The notes beneath the pieces were generated by a model. That model was not told where the DNA came from, did not search any database, and was given only the letters and a program-made list of their open reading frames with translations. Positions 1-4,820 of a DNA stretch of 5,036 nt are shown here, in pieces (position 1 is the stretch's first letter; every line of letters starts with the position of its first letter). Source of the stretch: CAZKWY01 sp964556655 (GTDB taxonomy: Bacteria > Patescibacteriota > Minisyncoccia > Portnoybacterales > UBA2143); assembly GCA_964556655.1 (NCBI GenBank), contig CAZKWY010000027.1, positions 1 through 5,036 of the forward strand, written 5' to 3'. A program made the translations under genes and the position numbers.

Positions 1-221
1 GCCCGCCGAAGCGAGGGGCGAAGCCCTGAGCGAGGCGACTAATTCAATATGGTGGTGTTTGTTGGACGAAATCCGAACCCACTTTGAGCAAAATCCAGAG
101 GATTTTGCGGATTGAATCCCGCCCAGCGTTTCCGCCCGCCTCCGCTTCGCTTCGGCGACCAGTTTGTATTGAATTTTGGGAAAGAAAATTTTTTAACCCT
201 ATGGGAGCAAAGGAGGCCGAA
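1..221. other. Gene-free leader with GC-rich inverted repeats
   Basis: No convincing gene is seen before the first ydcF start. The stretch carries GC-rich inverted elements: GGGC-GAA-GCCC at 16-26, and the 10-mer GCCGAAGCGA at 5-14 whose exact reverse complement lies at 147-156. Bases 172-203 resemble bases 4102-4134 upstream of the methyltransferase remnant. A weak promoter can be read as TTGAAT (169-174), 17 bases, TTTAAC (192-197), four of six matches in each box. It would start RNA near 204, downstream of the ATG at 201 and upstream of the ribosome binding site at 211, but it is only suggestive. The reading frame of the downstream gene stays open back to 84, yet that extension is low-complexity sequence over the inverted repeats and is not believed. 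Confidence 0.5.
211..216 (+). promoter_or_regulatory. Shine-Dalgarno site of first ydcF-like gene
   Basis: AGGAGG lies five bases before the TTG at 222. It decides the start: the in-frame ATG at 201 has no ribosome binding site in front of it, while the TTG has a perfect one at the right distance. The second ydcF-like gene has the same AGGAGG layout with a six-base spacer, which supports the choice. Confidence 0.7.
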
Positions 222-836
222 TTGAAAACCATCCAACCGCTCATTGACAATATTATTGAGTTTCTGATCGAAAGTATCCCCACAGAAAATCTGCCGCAAG
301 CAGATGCTATTTTTGTTTTCGGTCACTATGAGCCACAAACTACGCGCCACGCCGCAGAACTTTGGAAAAAAGGCAAAGCTCCGCGCATTATTATTTCCGG
401 CAAAGGTAGAGACGCAATTCCCAAAGAATTCGAGACTGAAGCAGATTTTTATGCTTCCTTGGTTGAATCTGACAGAGTCCTTAAAGAAGCATCGGTACTT
501 GAAAAAGAAGCTACTAATTCTCTGGAAAATGTTCTTTTGGGAATGGCGGTGGCGCGTAATAATGGAGTCAATCCGAAATCGATCATTCTGTGCGCCATGC
601 CTCAGTTGTTGAGGAGGTCTTGCGCTACTTTCCGAAAGCAGTTTCCCGAAGTTACTGTTCGCGGTAGCGCGCTTCCAATGCCACAAGAATGGTTTACTCC
701 CCGTCGAGTTAATCGACTGCTCGGCAAACTTGAAAGGCTTGATGAGTACGCCAAAAGAGGCGACATTGTAAAAGTAGAAATTCCCAATGACGTTCTCTCC
801 GCGGCGGAAAAAATTCGCCAACACTTGCTCCAGTAG
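222..836 (+). CDS. YdcF family protein (DUF218, ElyC/SanA/YdcF type)
   Basis: This is a 204-residue protein of the DUF218 family, a Rossmann-like alpha/beta fold whose cellular role is mostly unknown; E. coli YdcF has been reported to bind S-adenosylmethionine, and other members are linked to envelope functions. Family marks visible are the first beta strand ADAIFVFG (residues 27-34), AAELWKKGKAPRIIISGKG (44-62), the acidic ETEADFY stretch (71-77), the EATNSLENV region (96-104) matching the family's E..S.NT.EN signature, and IILCAMPQLLRRSCATF (121-137), where the usual strand leads into an RR-containing helix. There is no signal peptide or membrane segment, so it is probably cytoplasmic. The TTG at 222 is chosen because of the AGGAGG at 211; the ATG at 201 would add seven residues. 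It ends with TAG and is followed by a 236-base spacer and a second, more divergent family member. The family call is firm; the function is unknown. Confidence 0.85.
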   Translation: MKTIQPLIDNIIEFLIESIPTENLPQADAIFVFGHYEPQTTRHAAELWKKGKAPRIIISGKGRDAIPKEFETEADFYASLVESDRVLKEASVLEKEATNSLENVLLGMAVARNNGVNPKSIILCAMPQLLRRSCATFRKQFPEVTVRGSALPMPQEWFTPRRVNRLLGKLERLDEYAKRGDIVKVEIPNDVLSAAEKIRQHLLQ

Positions 837-920
837 CTTACCGACCGCTAGAGCTTTTTCTTTTGGATTTTCTCTAATTTTTAGATTAAAATTCATACTA
901 AGTTTGTCGCCAAAGAAAAA

Positions 921-1031
921 CTTGAAATTGTCATCGGCGCCGCGGAGCCGCGTTTTGGGATTTTTGCGATGAGCTTTCCTCGCCGCCCGTGGCGGCGAAA
1001 ACCGTCCGAACTATTTCAAGAATAGACCACC
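921..1031. repeat. Structured dispersed repeat, copy A
   Basis: This element matches 4395-4498 in the same orientation. The left end (921-940, starting cttgaaattgtcat) is 19 of 20 identical to 4395-4414. The right end cgaactatttcaagaatag (1007-1025) is 18 of 19 identical to 4472-4490. Between the ends lie two GC-rich hairpins: CGCGG-AG-CCGCG at 941-952, and a perfect seven-pair stem with a three-base loop, CGCCGCC-CGT-GGCGGCG, at 981-997. The middle sequence differs from copy B, but both copies keep two hairpins in matching positions. The nature of the element is unknown; it could be a decayed mobile element, a REP-like repeat, or an RNA element. Confidence 0.7.
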
Positions 1032-1060
1032 AAATCAAAGTTCTTAATATTAAAAACAAA

Positions 1061-1066
1061 AGGAGG
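1061..1066 (+). promoter_or_regulatory. Shine-Dalgarno site of second ydcF-like gene
   Basis: A perfect AGGAGG stands six bases before the ATG at 1073. It fixes this start over an upstream in-frame ATG at 989, which would read through the hairpins of repeat copy A and add an arginine-rich leader with no family resemblance. Confidence 0.8.
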
Positions 1067-1072
1067 CGCAGG

Positions 1073-1615
1073 ATGAGATACAACGTTATGATTATTGCCG
1101 GTTACGATGCCTTGGCCGACAGGAAGCCAGAACACAGAAAATACATTGAAGCCTGTTTTAAAAGGGCGAAAAAAGAAAAAATAGAACTCATCATTTGTGT
1201 TGGCGGTGCCACCAACCCTGACTATCCCCAAGAAACCGGAGCGCTAGCCAACTGTCAGATTTTACAAGAAGAATTTTCCAAAGACCTTAACATCCTCGAT
1301 ATTGAACTAGCTGCCCTGCCGGAAGGAAACACTTCTGCTGAAGCTCTTCGAGCAGCCCTTTCCTACTGCGCGAAATGCGACATTGAGATAAGAAAACTGA
1401 TCCTGTGCGCGGAGAAATTCCATTTACCCGGCTTCGTAGCAGACGCACTGATGGTTGGCTTGCCCTATTACGCGGAAGAAATTGCCTGCTATGGGCATCC
1501 TTTTCCCAAGAAGTCTTTTTCTGACCTCCAAAGCCAGCAGAGAAAAATGCTTTTGCGAGTTGCTTCCCACTACATAGATTTTTTCGACTGGCTCCGACAA
1601 ACCAAGAAAAAGTAG
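1073..1615 (+). CDS. Divergent YdcF-like (DUF218-type) protein
   Basis: This 180-residue protein starts at an ATG with AGGAGG in front and ends in TAG. Its plan follows the DUF218 fold: a first strand YNVMIIAGYDAL (3-14), a helix with basic residues leading to IELIICVGGATNP (37-49), which matches the family's I.lSGG strand, then the PQETGALANCQIL helix (52-64), which matches the SEA/EA region. EGNTSAEAL (84-92) stands where the family has E..S.NT.EN, and KLILCAEKFHLPGF (108-121) matches the strand that ends with a conserved histidine. It lacks the RR after that strand that the first ydcF-like gene has. No membrane segment or signal peptide is seen. The tandem position next to a clear YdcF protein supports the assignment, though the two share little direct identity. 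A terminator follows 25 bases after the stop. The substrate is unknown. Confidence 0.65.
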   Translation: MRYNVMIIAGYDALADRKPEHRKYIEACFKRAKKEKIELIICVGGATNPDYPQETGALANCQILQEEFSKDLNILDIELAALPEGNTSAEALRAALSYCAKCDIEIRKLILCAEKFHLPGFVADALMVGLPYYAEEIACYGHPFPKKSFSDLQSQQRKMLLRVASHYIDFFDWLRQTKKK

Positions 1616-1639
1616 CTTGATATAATCAATTAAACCAAA

Positions 1640-1663
1640 AAAACCCCGCTGAAACGGGGTTTT
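1640..1663. terminator. Bidirectional intrinsic terminator
   Basis: AAAACCCCG (1640-1648) pairs with CGGGGTTTT (1655-1663) around a six-base loop, CTGAAA, giving a nine-pair stem. On the minus strand the stem is followed by a seven-T run, a strong terminator 18 bases after the NIF3-like stop. On the plus strand the T tract is only four bases and is then broken by GCC, so it is weaker for the ydcF side. It sits exactly between the two convergent genes. Confidence 0.85.
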
Positions 1664-1681
1664 GCCTTTGCCTGTTAGTCT

Positions 1682-2632
1682 CTATTTCTTCTTATTCCTA
1701 GAAACACGAATAAGACCGGAAAAAGGGACGATTTCCATCCCCCTTTTTTCTAGCTCATCCAGCACCAGATTCATACCGATAGAATCAGAGGAGATATGCC
1801 CGGCAATAATAACATTGACATGAGCTGATTCTGCTGCTTCGCGATGTCTTTCGCTTTGATGCATAGCAACAACCGTTCCAATCCCAGCATTAGCCATAGC
1901 TTGATAAATTTCAGGTGAACCTTCTGTCCCTCCCGTCATTTCAGAAACCACTACTCTGCCGCAACGGTTCTTCTCTTCCCCGGCGAAAAGAACCGGACCA
2001 AAACCTCTCCTAGCCGCTTCTTGATATTCTTCTACCTCTAAAAGCGTTTTTATTGCTTCTGAGACATAGCGCGGTTTGGCTTGGCCAATCTTCTTTGTTG
2101 TAAACTGAGCCACACAATTATCGGCCGGGGTATGGATATTAATCAAATTAACTTTCATTAAACGAGCAGCGTCTACTGTTTCGTAATGATTGTTCGGCTT
2201 AACTCCTCGCGCTACTTCGGAGACTTTCTTGTTAAGAGTTTTCTCAGCGATATTGACCGGCACGCCGAATTTCTCCATCATTTCCACCTGCAAGTCCATG
2301 ACATCGTCTAGCCTGGCCAGGGCCCTGCCCACAGGATGATGATTAATAATTAAATCAACGCCCAGCTCTTTTGCCAGCATCACTCCGCCCATAGTAATAT
2401 CAACGCCAGCCAGAGCCTTTTTTATTTTCTTTGCTCCGCCGTCAAAATGAATCTGTGAATCAGCATAAGGATTAACCAGTTCTCCTTTATCAAAAAAAGA
2501 TTTTTCTTTTGAAGAAAGCTTCTGATATTTTTCTTTTTTCCGCCTTAAAAAATCATTGATTTCCTGCTTAGTCCGAAAGTCATTTTTTACACCAATATTA
2601 ATAGCTAGATCAAAAATTTGTTTAACAGTCAT
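1682..2632 (-). CDS. NIF3-like dinuclear metal centre protein (NGG1p-interacting factor 3 family)
   Basis: This 316-residue protein belongs to the NIF3/DUF34 family, ring-forming proteins with a two-metal site; family members are called putative GTP cyclohydrolase I type 2 or metal chaperones, but the true reaction is unsettled. An N-terminal helical region (1-60) precedes the core, as in the long archaeal and CPR form. Core marks are KKALAGVDIT (71-80), the metal-binding INHHPVGRAL (96-105, His98 and His99), NIHTPADNCVAQF (165-177) with His167 and Asp171, and VIIAGHISSDSIGMN (274-288) with His279. Canonical members carry a Glu shortly after that last His; here the segment reads SSDS, so the ligand may be Asp283 or another residue. 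The start is the ATG just downstream of a strong promoter; no Shine-Dalgarno site is present. It stands alone, converging on the ydcF pair and ending in TAG before the shared terminator. Confidence 0.88.
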   Translation of the reverse strand: MTVKQIFDLAINIGVKNDFRTKQEINDFLRRKKEKYQKLSSKEKSFFDKGELVNPYADSQIHFDGGAKKIKKALAGVDITMGGVMLAKELGVDLIINHHPVGRALARLDDVMDLQVEMMEKFGVPVNIAEKTLNKKVSEVARGVKPNNHYETVDAARLMKVNLINIHTPADNCVAQFTTKKIGQAKPRYVSEAIKTLLEVEEYQEAARRGFGPVLFAGEEKNRCGRVVVSEMTGGTEGSPEIYQAMANAGIGTVVAMHQSERHREAAESAHVNVIIAGHISSDSIGMNLVLDELEKRGMEIVPFSGLIRVSRNKKK

Positions 2633-2642
2633 GTTTTCATAG

Positions 2643-2671
2643 ATTGTAAATCTCTTTTATCTTTCTGTCAA
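2643..2671 (-). promoter_or_regulatory. Sigma-70-type promoter of the NIF3-like gene
   Basis: On the minus strand TTGACA (2671-2666) is followed after exactly 17 bases by TACAAT (2648-2643). The -35 box is a full match and the -10 box matches five of six. A start 6-8 bases downstream falls near 2635-2637, only about three to five bases before the ATG at 2632, so the mRNA would be almost leaderless. This fits the absence of a ribosome binding site. Confidence 0.8.
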
Positions 2672-2675
2672 TCGC

Positions 2676-2704
2676 TTGCCTTTGCCTCAAATCTCTATTA
2701 TGAT
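2676..2704 (+). promoter_or_regulatory. Promoter of the tRNA-Ala / synthase / rplS / tRNA-Leu unit
   Basis: TTGCCT (2676-2681), a 17-base spacer and TATGAT (2699-2704) form a good sigma-70-type promoter. The predicted start at about 2711 lies seven bases before the tRNA-Ala. Its -35 box is only four bases from the -35 box of the oppositely facing NIF3 promoter, so the two promoters are back to back and may compete or be co-regulated. No other clear promoter is seen before the tRNA-Leu, so it may drive all four genes. Confidence 0.7.
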
Positions 2705-2717
2705 ATCTTTACCGCAA

Positions 2718-2789
2718 GGGCCGGTAGTTCAGTGGTAGAACGTCCCGCTTGCATCGGGAAGGTCGTGGGTTCAATTCCCACTCGGTCCA
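2718..2789 (+). tRNA. tRNA-Ala (anticodon UGC)
   Basis: A full cloverleaf can be drawn: acceptor GGGCCGG (2718-2724) with TCGGTCC (2782-2788), D stem GTTC/GAAC, anticodon stem TCCCG (2743-2747) with CGGGA (2755-2759), loop CTTGCAT with anticodon TGC at 2750-2752, T stem GTGGG/CCCAC and loop TTCAATT (2770-2776). The third acceptor pair is G3-U70, the known alanine identity signal, and the discriminator base is A (2789). CCA is not encoded: the bases that follow are C and then the ATG of the next gene, so the CCA end must be added after processing. Confidence 0.96.
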
Positions 2790-2790
2790 C

Positions 2791-3477
2791 ATGAGAATAA
2801 TTTTTGAAAACGAAGAAATTATAGTCATAGAAAAACCAGCTAATTTAACAGTCCACCCAATAAAACCAGAGCAAAAAAATACTTTGGTTGACCAACTGAT
2901 AGAAAAATATCCTGAGATTAAAAATATAGGCGACGACTCTCTTCGTCCAGGCATTGTCCACCGCCTAGATAAAGACACTTCTGGCCTGATGGTTATCGCT
3001 AAAAGTCAAAAATCCTTTAACTCTCTTAAAAACCAATTCAGCCAAAGAAAAATAATTAAAAAATATCTAGCGTTGGTTTGTGGCCGGATCAAAGACAGGC
3101 AAGGCACTATCACTAAAGCCATTAGCTTAAACAAAAAAGACCACAAAAAAAGAAGCGCTCTTTTGGATGAAAAATCAAAGCCAGCCAGAACAGAATATTT
3201 AGTTAAAAAAAGATTTAGCGGCTATACTCTATTAGAAGTTTTCCCTAAAACTGGACGGACTCACCAAATTAGAATTCATCTAGCCTCTATTGGTCACCCA
3301 ATCGCCGGAGACAAGCAATACCATTTCAAAAGACAGATACCGCCTAAAGGATTAAGCCGTCAATTTCTTCACGCTTCCTACTTGAAATTTCAGCTAGCCA
3401 GTGGTAGGATAATGGAGTTTAAATCAGAAACGCCTGAAGAACTAAAAAATATTTTAACAGAGCTTTCTGATGAATAA
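2791..3477 (+). CDS. RluA/RluD-family pseudouridine synthase without S4 domain
   Basis: This 228-residue enzyme should convert specific uridines to pseudouridine in structured RNA, most likely 23S rRNA. The ATG at 2791 is chosen because it begins directly with the catalytic-domain strand MRIIFENEEIIVIEKPANL (1-19) and the VHP motif; the frame is open further upstream, but that would run through the tRNA-Ala. The catalytic motif HRLDKDTSG (57-65) carries the nucleophile Asp60. KTGRTHQIRIHLASIGHPI (153-171) is the second conserved block, followed by FLHASYLKF (192-200). The N-terminal S4 RNA-binding domain of RluC/RluD is absent, as in RluA-like short forms, so the exact target cannot be named. 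There is no Shine-Dalgarno site; the ATG begins two bases after the discriminator base of tRNA-Ala. The TAA stop is two bases before rplS, implying translational coupling. Confidence 0.92.
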   Translation: MRIIFENEEIIVIEKPANLTVHPIKPEQKNTLVDQLIEKYPEIKNIGDDSLRPGIVHRLDKDTSGLMVIAKSQKSFNSLKNQFSQRKIIKKYLALVCGRIKDRQGTITKAISLNKKDHKKRSALLDEKSKPARTEYLVKKRFSGYTLLEVFPKTGRTHQIRIHLASIGHPIAGDKQYHFKRQIPPKGLSRQFLHASYLKFQLASGRIMEFKSETPEELKNILTELSDE

Positions 3478-3479
3478 AT

Positions 3480-3905
3480 ATGGATAAAATAGATAAATTC
3501 AACCAAAAACAGATCAAAAGCGATTTGCCTGAAGTAAGACCTGGCGACACTATCCGCGTGCACCAAAAGATTAAAGAAGGCGACAAGCAAAGGATTCAAG
3601 TCTTTGAAGGTTTAGTTATCGCCAAAAAACACGGCCGTGGAGTCAGCGCCACTATCACTGTCAGAAAAGTCAGCCAAAGCATTGGCGTAGAAAGGATTTT
3701 TCCTCTTCATTCGCCAAATATTGAGAAAATAGAAATAGTAAGAAGGCATAAAGTCCGCCGAGCCAAACTATACTATATCCGACACAAAACAGCCAAAGAA
3801 GCTAGACTTAAAGAGATTAAAATAAAGGGCCGAAAAGAAGACAATGCTCAAGAAGTAAAAAAAGAAGAGCAAGCGAAAGAAGAAACAAAAGAAGAAAAAA
3901 GCTAG
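3480..3905 (+). CDS. rplS: 50S ribosomal protein L19
   Basis: L19 sits at the 30S-50S interface of the ribosome near bridge contacts with 16S rRNA. This copy has 141 residues. The core is typical: EVRPGDTIRVHQKIKEG (18-34), RIQVFEGLVIAKKHGRG (38-54), TITVRKVSQSIGVERIFPLHSPNI (58-81), and the family signature IVRRHKVRRAKLYYIR (86-101). The usual length is about 115 residues; here about 25 extra residues form a highly charged Lys/Glu tail (117-141) that is probably disordered. The start codon lies two bases after the upstream stop, with no Shine-Dalgarno site, suggesting reinitiation by ribosomes finishing the synthase. Neighbours differ from the common trmD-rplS order. The stop TAG (3903-3905) shares its final G with the first base of tRNA-Leu, so 5' processing of that tRNA would remove the last base of the stop codon. 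Confidence 0.97.
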   Translation: MDKIDKFNQKQIKSDLPEVRPGDTIRVHQKIKEGDKQRIQVFEGLVIAKKHGRGVSATITVRKVSQSIGVERIFPLHSPNIEKIEIVRRHKVRRAKLYYIRHKTAKEARLKEIKIKGRKEDNAQEVKKEEQAKEETKEEKS

Positions 3906-3989
3906 CCCAGGTGGTGGAATTGGCATACACACATGGTTGAGGGCCATGGCTCTATTAAGGGCGTGCGGGTTCAAATCCCGCCCTGGGCA
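3905..3989 (+). tRNA. tRNA-Leu (anticodon GAG)
   Basis: This is a class II tRNA. The acceptor GCCCAGG (3905-3911) pairs fully with CCTGGGC (3982-3988). The anticodon stem CATGG (3932-3936) pairs with CCATG (3944-3948) around TTGAGGG, with anticodon GAG at 3939-3941. The long variable arm has stem GCTC (3949-3952) with GGGC (3959-3962). The T stem GCGGG/CCCGC encloses TTCAAAT. The discriminator is A3989, as expected for leucine. The following bases are C, C, G, so a full CCA is not encoded. The D arm (GTGGAATTGGCATACAC) matches the usual bacterial leucine form. The first base is also the last base of the rplS stop codon. Confidence 0.95.
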
Positions 3990-4131
3990 CCGCGACCGCG
4001 TAGGAAAAGTCAATGCCTCGCCCCGCCCGTAGTGCGGCTCCGCTACGCCGACAAAAACTGCCAAAAAATCTGTTAAAAAAATTGGCTCGAACCATATTTT
4101 TAATTTTGAGGAAAAGAAAATTTTTAATTCT
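3990..4131. other. Noncoding stretch after tRNA-Leu with an inverted relative near 4967-5033
   Basis: There is no gene and no clear terminator after tRNA-Leu. GTAG-TG-CGG with CCG-CTAC (around 4029-4046) can fold as an imperfect hairpin. Several blocks recur in reverse complement near the window's end: gctccgc (4037-4043, with 5011-5017), gacaaaaactgcc (4050-4062, with 4998-5010) and ttggctcgaacc (4082-4093, exact with 5022-5033). Bases 4102-4134 resemble 172-203 ahead of the first ydcF-like gene. The frame of the methyltransferase remnant is open back to 4033, but that upstream part has no recognisable family sequence. Confidence 0.45.
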
Positions 4132-4397
4132 ATGTTTAATTTCAACAAAGCAACTGAAAATGTTGGTGGTTGGTTGACAGAGGATGAGGGATTTTCTTTG
4201 TATGACGCCGCAAGAAAAATAAAAACTGGAAACGTAATCATGGAAATTGGTTTGTGCTGTCTCGACCTCGACGATGGCTCTCAAAAGCAATGAATGGCAG
4301 ATTTTTGGCTTTCCACGATTCTTGGCATTCCATCGAGCCGAATTTAGTAACAGCAATTCCTTTGCTCACATCATTTAAAATTAAAAATCCGCGTCTT
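4132..4397 (+). pseudogene. Class I SAM-dependent methyltransferase remnant, internally deleted and frameshifted
   Basis: An ATG at 4132 opens 40 codons that resemble the start of FkbM/Methyltransf_24-like class I methyltransferases: GGWLTEDEGFSLYDAARKI (12-30) and the strand NVIMEIG (34-40), the beginning of SAM-binding motif I. The glycine-rich motif that should follow is missing; the frame runs 13 unrelated codons to a TGA at 4291. From 4275, in another frame, comes a fragment like the end of the same domain: WLSKAMNGRFLAFHDSWHS, with the typical FHD after the motif strand, then PNLVTAIPLLTSFKIKNPRL up to 4397. I estimate that about 100 residues of the core are gone, so it cannot be active. 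The end runs directly into repeat copy B. No Shine-Dalgarno site precedes the ATG. The family call rests on these two fragments only. Confidence 0.6.
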
Positions 4398-4498
4398 GAA
4401 ATTGTCATTGGCGCGGCAGAGCCGCGCTTGCGGGCGGGACTTCCTCACCGCCGCAGGCGGCGAAATGTATTCGAACTATTTTAAGAATAGAGACACCA
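4395..4498. repeat. Structured dispersed repeat, copy B
   Basis: This is the partner of copy A at 921-1031. Its ends, 4395-4414 and 4472-4490, are 19 of 20 and 18 of 19 identical to copy A. Its two hairpins are GCGCGGC-AGA-GCCGCGC (4411-4427, seven perfect pairs) and CCGCC-GCA-GGCGG (4448-4460). The hairpin sequences differ from copy A but the positions are kept; the inner part is nine bases shorter between the two hairpins. The copy begins where the methyltransferase fragment ends. Confidence 0.7.
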
Positions 4499-4820
4499 GG
4501 CTGGAAATGTCCAAGGGAAGGAAATTTTCGCCCGCGAGCCGAAGCAAAGCCTCGCCGCCCTGTTTGTTCAGAACAAAACCAAGCAGAAAATTGCCTTTAC
4601 ATTTTTTGATTTGCACGCGCTGTCTTTTTAATCCTTAAATTGGAGAAGGTAATTTTTCTGCGAGGCATGGCGACGGGACAAAGCGACTGGATCTTTTCAA
4701 GATCTTCTGGCAAAACTGGAAAAGTAGGTTCGCGCATTTTCAAACAAAGGGTACATCATATTACTCATTCTGCTTCCTCAGAGTAATAGGATTGACCATT
4801 TGGCAAACGCATTGTTTAAA
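4499..4820. other. Gene-free stretch before tRNA-Val
   Basis: No believable gene is seen. An open frame crossing 4396-4638 is arginine- and serine-rich, runs over the hairpins, and is not supported. Small inverted repeats are present: GCGAG (4534-4538) with CTCGC (4551-4555), and GATCTT-TTC-AAGATC (4690-4704). A possible weak promoter for tRNA-Val is TTACTC (4761-4766), 17 bases, TAATAG (4784-4789); neither box is convincing. A TTGACC at 4792-4797 has no usable -10 box, because a box at the right distance would touch the tRNA. Confidence 0.5.

Larger units (their letters stand above)
837..1072. other. Spacer between the two ydcF-like genes
   Basis: No gene is seen here. The first part (837-920) is AT-rich with T-runs but has no stem strong enough to call a terminator. 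The second part holds copy A of a structured dispersed repeat (921-1031), followed by an AT-rich leader and the ribosome binding site of the next gene. A TAATAT at 1045-1050 could be a -10 box, but no good -35 box stands 16-18 bases before it, so whether the second gene has its own promoter is open. Confidence 0.5.

Noticed and set aside
84..221. N-terminal extension of the first ydcF-like gene to 84 or to the ATG at 201
   Set aside because: The extension covers noncoding inverted repeats and has no family similarity; AGGAGG at 211-216 points to the TTG at 222. The ATG at 201 remains a minor possibility.
837..870. Terminator after the first ydcF-like gene
   Set aside because: T-runs are present, but only three- or four-pair stems can be drawn in front of them.
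39..896. Long open frame on the minus strand (285 codons) opposite the first ydcF-like gene
   Set aside because: It lies antisense to a gene with clear DUF218 motifs, is rich in Phe, Asn, Ser and Arg as expected of a shadow frame, and shows no recognisable domain or ribosome binding site.
2749..2790. Upstream start of the pseudouridine synthase at a TTG inside tRNA-Ala
   Set aside because: It would translate the anticodon and T arms of a perfect tRNA; the ATG at 2791 begins exactly at the conserved catalytic domain.
4252..4293. TGA recoding in the methyltransferase remnant
   Set aside because: The C-terminal fragment is in a different frame from the TGA, so reading through it would not restore the protein; the SAM core is also missing.
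3768..4356. Minus-strand open frames across the rplS end, tRNA-Leu and the methyltransferase remnant
   Set aside because: They run through a tRNA gene and antisense to rplS. The peptide read from the tRNA is the familiar false protein produced by tRNA complements.
4396..4638. Plus-strand open frame of 80 codons over repeat copy B
   Set aside because: It is composed of hairpin-derived Arg-rich sequence with no ribosome binding site or conserved domain.
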